Assembly: GCA_958296095.1 (NCBI GenBank)
Contig: OY282434.1
Span: 1,394,001 to 1,458,000 of the forward strand
Reading direction: 5' to 3'
DNA length: 64,000 bases
From: an uncultured Oligoflexales bacterium
GTDB lineage: Bacteria > Bdellovibrionota_B > Oligoflexia > Oligoflexales > JAPPIL01
Of this stretch, positions 17,860 through 27,355 are shown piece by piece (within the stretch, counting starts at the first letter, position 1; each line of letters begins with the position of its first letter). Position numbers and translations under genes: made by a program. The notes beneath the pieces are model-generated. The model was not told where the DNA came from. It saw only the letters and a program-made list of their open reading frames with translations, and did not search any database.

Positions 17860-18708
17860 ATGAGATTTTTTTCTGGCGATGCTGGTGGTGTGACGCGCGT
17901 CTTTGCGGGCAAGGACTTCGCTGTTAAACTTGTGCAAGCGGCTGCCGACAAGTCTAAATCGAGTCTCGTTGCTTGTTCAGATACACACATATGCCACAAT
18001 GTTTTGCTAGCAAAGGACGGTGACGAGCCGTATTATTTTCAAACGCCTGCGTCCATGCCTGGTATGACGCAAACTGGGCCCAGGAAGAAAAAACAGCTGC
18101 GGCTGGGCCTGTTGTCGCAAGTTGTGGCGCAAGTAACTGTCAGGAAGAAAAAACAGCCGCGGCTAGGCATGTCATCGCCAGTTGTGCCGCAAAGAGCAAC
18201 CAGTAAGAAAAAATGGCTGAAGCGAGGTGTGTTACTTGGGGTAGTTGTTGCGGGAATAGCGGTGACCGTCTATACCATGATAAAATTAAAAAAAACAAAA
18301 TTAAAAGAAATGGATGTGGTTCAGGTTAAAAAAGGTAACTATGGGCGCAGCTCTCGTCCGCATGAAAAAGAAAATACTGCCAAGCTCCTCAGCAAAATAA
18401 ATATTACGCGAACTGTAGCGGCGCTCGAAAAATTACCTGAAGTGTTGCAGGCTGGATGGAAAAAGTTGCGTCTGGCAACTGTAGCCGCTTTGCTGGGTGT
18501 TGCTAGTTCCACTGATTTTGTTGATGATCTCGCTGATGACGAATGGTGGGATAGGCTACTAATCGAGCGGGTAATTCTCTTGTTTAGTCGTGGTGAAGAA
18601 CTAACGCTCACCAGTGATGACTTAGAAAAGTTTGTCAAAGTTTTGACGAAGCACTTGCCAGCTAGAAAAGATCCGCAGTTTTTCAATCTAGCTAAGCAGA
18701 TTATCTGA
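17860..18708 (+). CDS. single-pass membrane protein, unrecognised
   Basis: 282 residues from ATG 17860, 31 bases after clpX. Three imperfect repeats of a basic motif lie at about 75-120 (RKKKQLRLG, RKKKQPRLG, SKKKWLKRG). A single membrane helix follows at about 123-142 (GVLLGVVVAGIAVTVYTMI), then a helical C-terminal domain of about 140 residues. The basic repeats ahead of the helix predict a cytoplasmic N-terminus. There is no signal peptide and no known family. AT content rises in its second half, towards the island. Confidence 0.6.
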   Translation: MRFFSGDAGGVTRVFAGKDFAVKLVQAAADKSKSSLVACSDTHICHNVLLAKDGDEPYYFQTPASMPGMTQTGPRKKKQLRLGLLSQVVAQVTVRKKKQPRLGMSSPVVPQRATSKKKWLKRGVLLGVVVAGIAVTVYTMIKLKKTKLKEMDVVQVKKGNYGRSSRPHEKENTAKLLSKINITRTVAALEKLPEVLQAGWKKLRLATVAALLGVASSTDFVDDLADDEWWDRLLIERVILLFSRGEELTLTSDDLEKFVKVLTKHLPARKDPQFFNLAKQII

Positions 18709-18910
18709 TCTGTGTAGTGACCCACCATAAAATAGGACACTTTCCGGCCCGGAATGAAGTGCGTGTAGTCCAGGGATTAGGCTGGTCTGGTGGCCGATGC
18801 CGTTCTAGCTGTTCACACAGTTGAGTGAGGGAAACGGATGTCTGATTTGGATTTAACCGGCTAAGTGTACCAATAATGGGGATAGCCACAAAACGATCAG
18901 CGGAGTTTCT
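18709..18910 (+). mobile_element. decayed IS ends and transposase tail
   Basis: GTAGTG at 18714 followed by AGGACAC 14 bases later matches IS-like ends seen inverted at 29641-29674 and 50065-50091. At about 18848-18876 the string TTTGGATTTAACCGGCTAAG matches the very end of the transposase remnant at 28057, in the opposite orientation. No intact transposase remains. Confidence 0.5.
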
Positions 18911-20061
18911 GCTGGTGTCTAGCTAATTTTTCAATTTTCTTTTCAGAGTTGCCAATTCTTTTTTCGAGATACCAGTAACCTCACGGATCATCGTGTCGTT
19001 CAACTTGCCCGACTTCAGCATATTTAGGATGAGGTTCTCCCGCCCGACAGAGATGCCTTCTTCGCGCCCGACAGAGATGCCTTCTTCGCGTCCGACAGAG
19101 ATGCCTTCTTCGCGTCCCTCAACCCGTCCCTCGACAACCCCCTCAACCCGCCCGCGGGCGAAGTTTTCCGCGCCTACTCTTTCATAACCTAGTAATATAT
19201 CTGGCATAAGTAACTCCTCTTCTGGCAATTCAGGCCAGCGTTCTCGCTCGATGCGATCGAAGGCCTGCCAACCAAACTTCTTATCGGTATTTTCGTAATA
19301 ATCAATGAGACTGTCAATAATATACCGATGTCTGGTGTCTTTAATTTCCCGACTTTTCTCGATAATTTGAGCAACATCGTCCTCAGTTGCCTGCCAGAAA
19401 TTGACTAAACCGTAGAGAACGATGCCTGCGGGTGTACCTCCTCGCCAGAGACGAGGGCGAGCAAATTTACTGGGGTAAAAAACCTTCAGCGTAAAATCAG
19501 GCAACCAACTGAGCAGTTTTTGCATAGCAGGTGAAGAGGTGTCGTGTTTTCGCCAGGCCCACCGCAGATAACTCTCCTGTATAACGACGTTCGGGTCAGC
19601 ACAGCAGAGCAGGATCATCGGCACGACAGCACACTTGGTGCGTTTGCAGAGCGCGGCATAATAACTCATGATCTGCACGATGGCATCGGGGTCGTCGTAG
19701 CTCTTGTGCTCCAAGATGATATAGAACATCACCTGTTCACCATCGAGCAAGGCGATCTTGACAATAAAATCGGCATATAGGCTTTTGTTCCCCAAAACTG
19801 CGGCCGTGTCGGTGACATCCAAGGTCTGCCAATCGAACAGGGAGCTGATTTCTGGTGGCAATAACACAGTTAAAACCTGCGCGGCCAATTCCTTATCCTT
19901 GAGGAGTTTGAAAACCTTATCGTGGAGCGAGGACTTTTTCGGCATCGGCTTCTCCGAGATAAATTGCAAGTGCTTATCAGTTAGATATTAGCGTGTGTGG
20001 GGGCAAAGAGCAAATTCACGACCATCTCATCTCGCCTTCACTGGCGTGAGAGGTACCTTGG
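18911..20061. repeat. long direct repeat, copy A
   Basis: About 1.15 kb, from GCTGGTGTCTAGCTAATTTT to AGGTACCTTGG, nearly identical and in the same orientation as 28225-29361. It contains an Rpn gene and its promoter region. The pair encloses 8.2 kb. Confidence 0.85.
18923..19945 (-). CDS. Rpn-family nuclease/putative transposase 1
   Basis: 340 residues from ATG 19945 (GGAG 7 bases ahead; the in-frame TTG at 19969 is less likely). The N-terminal PD-(D/E)XK nuclease core has Asp59 (LYADFIV), Glu79 and Lys81 (ILEHKSYDD). The C-terminus carries three tandem GREEGISV units from 24-base DNA repeats (about 19045-19110) before a short helical end. Rpn proteins (PF04754) are DNA endonucleases reported to promote RecA-independent recombination, and their repeated tails vary in length. 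The paralogue at 28237 is almost the same protein. Confidence 0.88.
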   Translation of the reverse strand: MPKKSSLHDKVFKLLKDKELAAQVLTVLLPPEISSLFDWQTLDVTDTAAVLGNKSLYADFIVKIALLDGEQVMFYIILEHKSYDDPDAIVQIMSYYAALCKRTKCAVVPMILLCCADPNVVIQESYLRWAWRKHDTSSPAMQKLLSWLPDFTLKVFYPSKFARPRLWRGGTPAGIVLYGLVNFWQATEDDVAQIIEKSREIKDTRHRYIIDSLIDYYENTDKKFGWQAFDRIERERWPELPEEELLMPDILLGYERVGAENFARGRVEGVVEGRVEGREEGISVGREEGISVGREEGISVGRENLILNMLKSGKLNDTMIREVTGISKKELATLKRKLKN

Positions 20062-20181
20062 CATTGTTCTAGGTTATCGGTGAGGAGATAGGCAAAAAGC
20101 AACTATCTGGTTATTCTCGCAACCAATATACTGATTTAGTGCGGTTTTTTCTATCATAGCAAAATTTTTATAAAGAAACTA
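20062..20181 (+). promoter_or_regulatory. AT-rich upstream region of methylase operon
   Basis: An abrupt fall in GC begins here. TATACT at about 20128 could serve as a -10, but no good -35 is seen. A run of T (TGCGGTTTTTTC) follows. Only weak start signals precede ATG 20182. Confidence 0.3.
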
Positions 20182-20946
20182 ATGAATTTGTCGATAAGAA
20201 TGACAAGTTGCAGTAAAAAATATAAAATGTTTCATCGAAACAAAAAAAGAATTCAAGATCTCGGAGAGGTATTCACACCTGACAAGCATGTCACTGGCAT
20301 GCTAGATATGTTTGACCAAAAAATTTGGCAGGATGAACAAGTGGTATTTTTTGAACCATGTTGTGGACACGGTAATATCGTAATTGGAATTTACCGTCGC
20401 CGACTATCTGCTTTGTTCGCTAAACATCGCTGTTGTTTAACGGCAGTTGCGCATGCATTGCCTAGCTTATGGGCAATAGATATAGATTCCAAAAATGTTA
20501 AAAATTGCCGAGCACGGCTGTTGGCTATGACTGTTGGGTTTATCAAACAAAAACTTGCAAACGTTGATTTGTTGTCGTTGTTTGTTGATCATCGTGATTA
20601 TTTTACCCATGTGCTGGCAACCATAAAGTGGCAGATATACGAAAACGAAACATTATCAGCTTTGGCTAGCAAACAAACTTTGTTACAGACAAATACAACT
20701 AAAGTTGGAGAACATTGGTTGAGACAAAACGCGCACAAGCAAATAGATTTCAGCAATACCTGGGTAAATTATTTTACTGATTGCGAAACTAAAAACGTGA
20801 CCCCAATTGAATTTGTGCAGGCTAAATACTTTGTGGCTAATTTGCTAAATTTGCACGCCAAAGCAGACAAAAATTTTTCTTTTGCAAATTTTTTAATCAT
20901 GCAGTTAACAAAGGATCTGACGAATGACCGCATCAAGCGAGCTTAA
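20182..20946 (+). CDS. DNA methylase-like protein lacking motif IV
   Basis: 254 residues. Residues 25-70 resemble the start of an N6-adenine methylase (GEVFTPDKHVTGMLDMF, then FFEPCCGHGNIVIG, the SAM-binding motif I), and WAIDID (about 95-100) fits motif II. The catalytic NPPY/F motif is absent from the whole protein, so it should not methylate on its own. It overlaps the next gene, a methylase with NPPY, by 23 bases, so the two may form a split or paired subunit. It is strongly AT-rich and likely acquired by transfer. Confidence 0.6.
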   Translation: MNLSIRMTSCSKKYKMFHRNKKRIQDLGEVFTPDKHVTGMLDMFDQKIWQDEQVVFFEPCCGHGNIVIGIYRRRLSALFAKHRCCLTAVAHALPSLWAIDIDSKNVKNCRARLLAMTVGFIKQKLANVDLLSLFVDHRDYFTHVLATIKWQIYENETLSALASKQTLLQTNTTKVGEHWLRQNAHKQIDFSNTWVNYFTDCETKNVTPIEFVQAKYFVANLLNLHAKADKNFSFANFLIMQLTKDLTNDRIKRA

Positions 20947-22366
20947 AAAATATCACGTCGTCGATGTCCTCGGTAACGTAAAAGGACGCGATCAACCAAT
21001 ACTAACACTAGACAAAGCTTTGGAGTTGGTTGAGATGCTTGATATCGAGAAGTTTCTCGCTAATGACATAGTTTTTCTTGACCCCTTTTGCAAGGCTGGA
21101 GAAATTTTGTTGGCCCTTGCTTTCACCAGTTGCCGCACCCAGCACAACAATCGTAAGCTCCTTGATGTAAAAGAAATTAGCCACGAGATATTTTTCTCGG
21201 ATCGCTATTTTGCCCTTGCTCCTGATGAAAGACATCATCGATTAAGTCTGCGCACCTTCCTAGGCAACACATACTCGCACGATACTAAATACAATCGTAT
21301 CATTCGCAACGGCGATTATTTGTCAGAGATAGATGGAAAACTTAACCACGAAAAATTTATTGAGGAGCTAGATGCTATGATCAAATACATCAAACAACGG
21401 GCCGGTGATAAAACAATAATTGCGGTCGGCAATCCCCCTTATCATGAAGCCGATGGTGGGTATGGCGAATCATCTAGACAGATTTATCAGCTATTTGTTA
21501 AAGCACTTATAAATAACCATGACATAAGTGAATTTGTCTTGGTCATTCCATCGCGCTGGTTCGCAGCAGGCAAGGGGTTAGATAACTTTAGAGCTGAAAT
21601 GCTTGCTTGTAAAAATTTACGTGCATTGAAACATTTTAGTGAATCACGCGACGTTTTTCCTGAAGTATTTGTGAGCGGGGGCATATGTTTTTTTCACTAC
21701 GACAAAACATATCAGGGCAAGCCCTCCTTTATCGACAATGAAGAATCCGTCGTATTGGATCTGCATGGATTTGATATCATCCCCGATGATCCCCAATCTT
21801 TGACAATTGTCAGAAAGATAAAAGACAGGTGGCGAGGTGAGTGGGTATCGGATGTCGCTTGGTCTAGGAAACCTTTTGGTATTGCCACAGACTGGTTCAA
21901 AAAAAATAACCCGACAACTTACCAGATGCATAAGGATGCAGTTCCCTGTTTATATCAAGGAAAAAAGATGGGGTATGTTCTTAAGAGTGACATCAAAAAA
22001 AATGCAGGCAAGATTGACCTTTACAAGGTAGTAATTCCTGGGGCATATGGTGCAAAAAGGACATTGCCTACTAATAACATACTACTATTAGAAAGTGGAT
22101 ACATAACAACAGAGACTTACAGTGTTATTGATACATTTACAATTAAACAGGATGCAGAATCCATGATCAACTACTTACGTACAGATTTTGCCCGCTATTT
22201 GCTTGGCCTGCGCAAAATAACCCAACACATACCCAGAGACCGTTGGGCATGGGTGCCGTTGCTCGAAAATTTGTCAGACATGGACGAAGAAAAAATCTTT
22301 CGCATGTTTTCATTGACAGATGAGGAAATCGCACACATTCACAAGAAAGTCAGAGAATGGTCATGA
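20924..22366 (+). CDS. Eco57I-like N6-adenine DNA methylase
   Basis: 480 residues. Motif I is FLDPFCKAGEI (51-61) and the catalytic motif IV is GNPPY (Asn170). The segment VIPSRWFAAGKGLDNFR followed by DVFPEVFVSGGICFF is typical of the Eco57I-type methylase family that accompanies helicase-type restriction proteins. The C-terminal about 200 residues (KVVIPGAYGAK and on) look like target recognition. Predicted role: adenine methylation that protects host DNA. It is translationally coupled on both sides by overlaps. Confidence 0.8.
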   Translation: MTASSELKKYHVVDVLGNVKGRDQPILTLDKALELVEMLDIEKFLANDIVFLDPFCKAGEILLALAFTSCRTQHNNRKLLDVKEISHEIFFSDRYFALAPDERHHRLSLRTFLGNTYSHDTKYNRIIRNGDYLSEIDGKLNHEKFIEELDAMIKYIKQRAGDKTIIAVGNPPYHEADGGYGESSRQIYQLFVKALINNHDISEFVLVIPSRWFAAGKGLDNFRAEMLACKNLRALKHFSESRDVFPEVFVSGGICFFHYDKTYQGKPSFIDNEESVVLDLHGFDIIPDDPQSLTIVRKIKDRWRGEWVSDVAWSRKPFGIATDWFKKNNPTTYQMHKDAVPCLYQGKKMGYVLKSDIKKNAGKIDLYKVVIPGAYGAKRTLPTNNILLLESGYITTETYSVIDTFTIKQDAESMINYLRTDFARYLLGLRKITQHIPRDRWAWVPLLENLSDMDEEKIFRMFSLTDEEIAHIHKKVREWS

Positions 22367-24801
22367 AAAAGCTGGAGTTATACGCATATTCTACTAAAAT
22401 CTATCTACAAGCAGGCAAGATAAAGGTTGGACACTGCGAAGTTGGTAGACACGAAGAACGTATCAAGGAGCAGTTCGGCACGAGCAATCCTGAACAACCA
22501 ATTTATAAACTTATAGGTGAACTTCCAGAAGGGAAATGCGATCACCATATTCACGAACTATTACTGAAGAATGGCTGTCGAAAAATTACCGATGCACCGG
22601 GCAGAGAATGGTTCATCTGCCAATCAAAAGATCCCTTTGATGATGTTCGCTGTGCTTACAACCAAATTAAATATGGTAGTCCAAGAAGCAAAAATTTTTC
22701 TTTGCGCCACGAGCAAAAAGAAGCGGTGGAAAAAGCATGTCGATGGTTTCGAGAACAATATCATGAAGAAGTGCTTGGCTCTGCCACCCACAGGAAACGT
22801 TTTTTAATCAATGCCAAGATGCGTTACGGGAAGTGTTTCACCAGTATGCATATAGCTAAAGAGCTACAAGTTCTGAATACCTTGATAATTACCTACAAAC
22901 CTGAGGTTATTGGAGAGTGGATGGATTGCGTCAACGATCACGTAGCCTTTAACAACTGGACAGCGGTTAGAGCAAAAAAGAATAAACATCATCCAGCTGA
23001 TCCGTACCTGACCGACATAGGTGACTTCCCTAAAACCAAAAAACATCGAGTCTTGTGTGTGTCACTGCAGGATTTGGACATTGATGCAGAAGGTGAGACT
23101 AAAAAACGTTTACACAACATACTTGCTATCAACTGGGGGCTGGTCATTTTTGATGAGGTGCATTATGGCGGCAGGACTGATAGAGTAAACCACACCCTAA
23201 ATAATTTAAAATTTCAACAACGGCTTGATTTATCAGGGACGCCGTTCAGGTTGATCGAGCAAGATGATTTTTGTCCGCAACAGGTTTACACCTATAGTTA
23301 CCTCGATGAACAAAAAAATAAAAAACAAGAACACATACATAATAAAAAAGAAAATATTTACCAACAGATGCCTGATTTAAATATTTCGGTGATAGAAATA
23401 ACTGACGAAGATATAAAAGAACAACGTGAAACTTTCAAGACTGATGATATTGATTTTTCTTTGAATCGTTTGTTTGAAACAAACAACGGCGAATTTATAC
23501 ATGAAGATGCTGTAGATAATTTTTTACAAGGTCTTTGGCAAGAAGGTCACGATGCCAGAGCTGTCAGTATCTTTGGCAAGCTCGCACAACATTTAGGCTG
23601 TCCAACACATAGACATACTGTTTGGTGGCTCAAGCGGGTCGATTCGGCTAAGGCGTTAGCAAAAAAACTTAGACATCATCCATATTTTGGTAAATTTATT
23701 ATTATCGATGCCTCAGGTAGTGATAAGATAAAAGACAACAAAGCAGACAACAAGATAATTGCACGCGATAAAAACAAAGTCGAACAGGCTATTAAGGATG
23801 CAACTACAGATTCATCTAAGCTTGGCACAATTACCCTTACCTGTGGACGGTTTCTCACTGGCGTGACCATAAAAGAATGGGACAGTATCCTTATTCTAAA
23901 CGACACTAATTCAGCAGAAACCTATTTTCAAGCAATTTTTCGAGTGCAATCACCTTGGGTTGTAGACGGTGAAATAAAGAAAACAACAGCTTGGGTATTT
24001 GATTTTGCCATTACTAGAAGTTTGCTTGTCGTCTATACACTCGCCTCTTCTGTCGCGGAGCAAGTTGAGCAACAAAAAATTGCTAACAATGTAAATGACT
24101 ATACTAACGAAGAGCGTGGAATTACAGAAAATTTATGTGATTCTTTTCGTCATAAGTGTTTTTATGAGGGGAGCTTAGAGAGCATAAAAACAACCGCTGA
24201 TAAAATTTTCCAAGCCCTTGAGCATGGTGAACCAAAAGTTGCCTTGGCAAGAAAAATTACCTCTGATGTGTTAGTAAATTTCTCTAGTTTGAAGCAACTT
24301 GAGAAATATCCAGAAATTCTTGATATACTAGAAAAAATTAAAGGTTATCGCACCCAAAATGTTGGTTCAATAAGTTCTCGTGAGTTGGTGCAAATTGGTA
24401 AAGATGCAGAGGATTTTGAAGAGATAAAACGTGACCCAAATATATCAACTGATGACAAGGAACACTTTCTTGAAGATTACATTGAGAAAGACAAGAATAA
24501 AGAACGACAGACCCGAAAACGTTGGTATGCCACACAAATCAAGCGGCTATCGATCTGTATGGCTGATTTCATCTATATGACCTACGAGCGTGAATACAAC
24601 ATCGATCATGTTATTTACACCAAGTCGCCAAAATTTTTTAACATCATGACAGGTATTACAAAAGAGGATTTTACGAAACTTTGCCAGCTAAAATTTATGA
24701 ATAAGGAAAAATTGAACGAGATAGTCCGAACATTTCGCCATCAAGAAGAAACCTCGCTTAGCCCCGAAGAATTTATCTTTAACAACATTGTCGGTGAATG
24801 A
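22357..24801 (+). CDS. GIY-YIG-like/SF2 helicase restriction protein
   Basis: 814 residues (ATG 22357; ATG 22363, making an ATGA overlap with the methylase stop, is equally possible). Residues about 5-95 resemble the T5orf172/GIY-YIG nuclease fold (IKVGHCEVGRHEERIKEQF, then REWFIC). The SF2 helicase core has a divergent Walker A NAKMRYGKC (Lys159), motif II FDEVHYG (Asp266) and motif III LSGTPF. The distal half is helical. In such arrangements the helicase translocates and the nuclease cuts unmodified DNA. I infer restriction from the gene partners. Confidence 0.75.
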   Translation: MVMKKLELYAYSTKIYLQAGKIKVGHCEVGRHEERIKEQFGTSNPEQPIYKLIGELPEGKCDHHIHELLLKNGCRKITDAPGREWFICQSKDPFDDVRCAYNQIKYGSPRSKNFSLRHEQKEAVEKACRWFREQYHEEVLGSATHRKRFLINAKMRYGKCFTSMHIAKELQVLNTLIITYKPEVIGEWMDCVNDHVAFNNWTAVRAKKNKHHPADPYLTDIGDFPKTKKHRVLCVSLQDLDIDAEGETKKRLHNILAINWGLVIFDEVHYGGRTDRVNHTLNNLKFQQRLDLSGTPFRLIEQDDFCPQQVYTYSYLDEQKNKKQEHIHNKKENIYQQMPDLNISVIEITDEDIKEQRETFKTDDIDFSLNRLFETNNGEFIHEDAVDNFLQGLWQEGHDARAVSIFGKLAQHLGCPTHRHTVWWLKRVDSAKALAKKLRHHPYFGKFIIIDASGSDKIKDNKADNKIIARDKNKVEQAIKDATTDSSKLGTITLTCGRFLTGVTIKEWDSILILNDTNSAETYFQAIFRVQSPWVVDGEIKKTTAWVFDFAITRSLLVVYTLASSVAEQVEQQKIANNVNDYTNEERGITENLCDSFRHKCFYEGSLESIKTTADKIFQALEHGEPKVALARKITSDVLVNFSSLKQLEKYPEILDILEKIKGYRTQNVGSISSRELVQIGKDAEDFEEIKRDPNISTDDKEHFLEDYIEKDKNKERQTRKRWYATQIKRLSICMADFIYMTYEREYNIDHVIYTKSPKFFNIMTGITKEDFTKLCQLKFMNKEKLNEIVRTFRHQEETSLSPEEFIFNNIVGE

Positions 24802-24975
24802 ATGGAATTGTCTGTAAAATTATATCAATTTCAGAGCGACCATAAAAGTAGTCGCCGAGCATATTTTGTGTGCTGACAGAAATATTTTACGACTTACGCA
24901 CCTAAATTCCCCCATCCGAGTAACTGAAATTTTATTCATCATGCTGAGACTCTCCCCTCTTTTTTATTATCCGTA

Positions 24976-25239
24976 TCAGAGACCAAATTTTCTCCGAAGC
25001 TCACGTTCGAGATTGGAATTGAAGCCGCGGACACTACCCGCGAGGGTGACTAGGTCATATAAAAAAGACAGTCCATACGGAAAGATAAGAAGAAGGGAGA
25101 TCAGAAATAAAAATATACAAAGCACCGCCTTTTCAGATTGACCGAGGTAAAACCTATGTGCGCCCAAGAAACCGCACAGGATCAGCAAAACATAGGCAAT
25201 ACCGACACTTCGACACTCAGCATTATAGTGCATGCTCAT
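24976..25239 (-). CDS. TM2-domain membrane protein
   Basis: About 87 residues if started at ATG 25239; a GTG at 25386 would add a 49-residue polar tail without family support. Two membrane helices are joined by a tight turn, with the TM2 signature CGFLGAHRFYLGQ. TM2 proteins are small inner-membrane proteins of unknown biochemical role. The gene lies downstream of and opposite to the restriction-like operon, inside the AT-rich island. Confidence 0.75.
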   Translation of the reverse strand: MSMHYNAECRSVGIAYVLLILCGFLGAHRFYLGQSEKAVLCIFLFLISLLLIFPYGLSFLYDLVTLAGSVRGFNSNLERELRRKFGL

Positions 25240-25394
25240 CAGGTGCAAACGCTCAGCCCTTTGTCTTTGAGAATCCACAGGTGAAAACTCCTGCTGATTA
25301 TGCCCTGCCTGACCGACCTCGTGTTGCAATCTATCATCCCCGTCGTGCTTGAGTCGCAGCCTGCCCCGAAAGGCTACTCCTTCCACATCGCCTA

Positions 25395-25740
25395 TCGGTA
25401 ACTAGAAGCAACAACTTGAGAAGGATAAATTTGCGTACTATGCATTACTCCGCCACCCCGACCTTAGCACGTAAGGGAATATTTCGGCAGCGAGGCTAGC
25501 AGGCAAATAGAGAGACTTGAGGGCAAGCAGGGAGGGAGCTAGAAAGCGGCAAAAAAGCCTCGGAGAGCGAGCCTGAACGCGATGGCAGGAAGTCTGAGGA
25601 CAAGCAGGGAGGTCTGATGGCAAAGAGTGGTCTGAGGACAAGGAGCGAGCTAGGAAGCGAGCGTTACAAAAAGCATCGCGCAGCGATGAGCTAGGAAGCG
25701 AGCGTTACAAAAAGCATCGCGCAGCGCGTAGCCCGCCATG
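25395..25740. repeat. S repeat block
   Basis: About 250 bases of S modules (GAGCTAGGAAGCGAGCGTTA occurs twice, followed by CAAAAAGCATCGCGCAGCG). No gene is seen. It ends right at a transposase fragment. Confidence 0.65.
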
Positions 25741-25769
25741 CACATCGAGGCTGAGGCGAGTCACAGACG

Positions 25770-26066
25770 TTGCACATCGTTCAGTCGGTTCGGGTTGCTC
25801 CGAAGGATGGCGGCAAGGTGAAGATTGCGAAAAAACTTGCCAACGACTATGACATCGATTTTCCGCCGCACAAATATTATCAAGCGATGGACAAGTTACT
25901 GGAGGTCAAGGACGAAGTCATGCGTCTTGTCTTTGCCGAGAGCAAGCGTTGGCACAATGCTGAAATTAAGCACCTGTTGATCGATATAACTACCGCATAT
26001 TTCGAGAGTTTCGTCAAAGATAGCTTTCGTCAACCGGACTACAGCAAAGACAACAAGTCGAAATAG
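25770..26066 (+). pseudogene. fragment of IS1634-type transposase
   Basis: 98 residues resembling the early-middle part of IS1634/IS4-group transposases: YQAMDKLLEVKDEVMRLVF, and IDITTAYFESFVKDSFR next to YSKDN, the region before the first catalytic Asp block. The protein stops right after this motif, and no start or remainder is found nearby. It is therefore a truncated, inactive relic. Confidence 0.7.
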
Positions 26067-26250
26067 TCACAGCTCATTATGTCTCTGATAACGACAGATG
26101 AAAGCTTGCCGAAGATGCATGTTGGGACGGGTTGTATGGCATGGTCACCAATCATGCTCCTCCTCACTGCCCTTCAGCGTCCGTCTGTGCGTATATTGTC
26201 GGCAATCGCGGCCAAAACTTGACCCACTAGAGGCGTTGCGGCATATTTCT

Positions 26251-27165
26251 TTAAAAGGCCACATAGAACATCGGCATCAACACCAGCGAATACATGTCTA
26301 TATCATCATCAACTTTACTGTCGTCTGTCTCTACCGTTGAGGGCTCACCATCTTGCCAAACATGTTTCTCATGCTCTGCATGTCTATCAAACGTATCTAT
26401 AAGAGGCAGGCTAGCGTTTAAGCCTATCCCCACCCCCCACCGTGACCAGAAAAAATCCCGGCGTAAGGCGAGATGCCCCGACATTTCCTTCCAGCTAAGT
26501 TCAGATTTGCCTCCGTATCGTTTATCTTTCTCGCTACCACCATGCTGAAGTACTTCCAAAGCTACTTGGGTTAACCCTACTCCCATTCCTAAGTTAAAAT
26601 AATTGGCTACATTGAAATAAAGCGACAACCACCCCACAAATTCGCGGTAATCGTAATCGGGAGTTGGTACCAATGCTTCTAATGGCCCTAACGCATCCCA
26701 GGTAATGAGCTCATCATGCCAGGAGAAATTCCCCCCTACTGCCAGTGATACCAGCTCGCTAAAGGCAAATTCCACCTCAAGACCCGCGGCAACAGGAAAA
26801 AATTGTGCGATCTCCATGGTGACATTGGTTCGCATTTTGACTTCTGCCAGTATGTCTTGCATTCGCCGGTGGAGAAAACGGTAACTCGGTGTGTAGAGCA
26901 AGCGCAAGGTAAAAGGATGCAGCGGGTTGCGAGCATTACCGGAGTTTTTCACATCTCGCGCCACTTTGCCTTTGGCATCTTCTTGCACCACTGCAGGTGG
27001 TTGATTGCGAGCATTACCGGAGTTTTTCGCATCTCGCGTCACTTTACCTTGAGCATCTCCTTGCACCACTGCGGGTGGTTGATTTTGTTCAGCGGAACTG
27101 TGGTGCGGAATACCCAGCAAAACCAGCCCCACTACCATCCACCAGCAAAACCGCAACTGTGTCAT
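26251..27165 (-). CDS. outer-membrane beta-barrel-like protein 1
   Basis: 304 residues from ATG 27165 (SD GGAG 6 bases ahead). A signal peptide (MTQLRFCWWMVVGLVLLGIP) is followed by two tandem 26-residue repeats starting NQPPAVVQ. Alternating strands follow (LHPFTLRLLYTPSYRFLHRR; MSGHLALRRDFFWSRWGVGI), and the C-terminus FYVAF ends in Phe as in OMPs inserted by BamA. The paralogue at 52406 shares the barrel but not the repeats. Both probably sit in the outer membrane; the function is unknown. The acidic loop near the C-terminus is likely surface exposed. Confidence 0.7.
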   Translation of the reverse strand: MTQLRFCWWMVVGLVLLGIPHHSSAEQNQPPAVVQGDAQGKVTRDAKNSGNARNQPPAVVQEDAKGKVARDVKNSGNARNPLHPFTLRLLYTPSYRFLHRRMQDILAEVKMRTNVTMEIAQFFPVAAGLEVEFAFSELVSLAVGGNFSWHDELITWDALGPLEALVPTPDYDYREFVGWLSLYFNVANYFNLGMGVGLTQVALEVLQHGGSEKDKRYGGKSELSWKEMSGHLALRRDFFWSRWGVGIGLNASLPLIDTFDRHAEHEKHVWQDGEPSTVETDDSKVDDDIDMYSLVLMPMFYVAF

Positions 27166-27355
27166 GGCCATCTCCCGGCTGAGTAAACAATCCCATGATC
27201 GGCGTTTTTTGGCAAAACGTTAGAAAACTGCGGCAGGAAGTATGCAAGGCTTTAATAAAAAAATTATTTTCTGCTGAAGACCAAACATAATTATACCGAT
27301 GGGGGAGGGCGAGGGTGGTGGTGATATAGAGAATGTGGCAAGGAGAAACAGCCCC

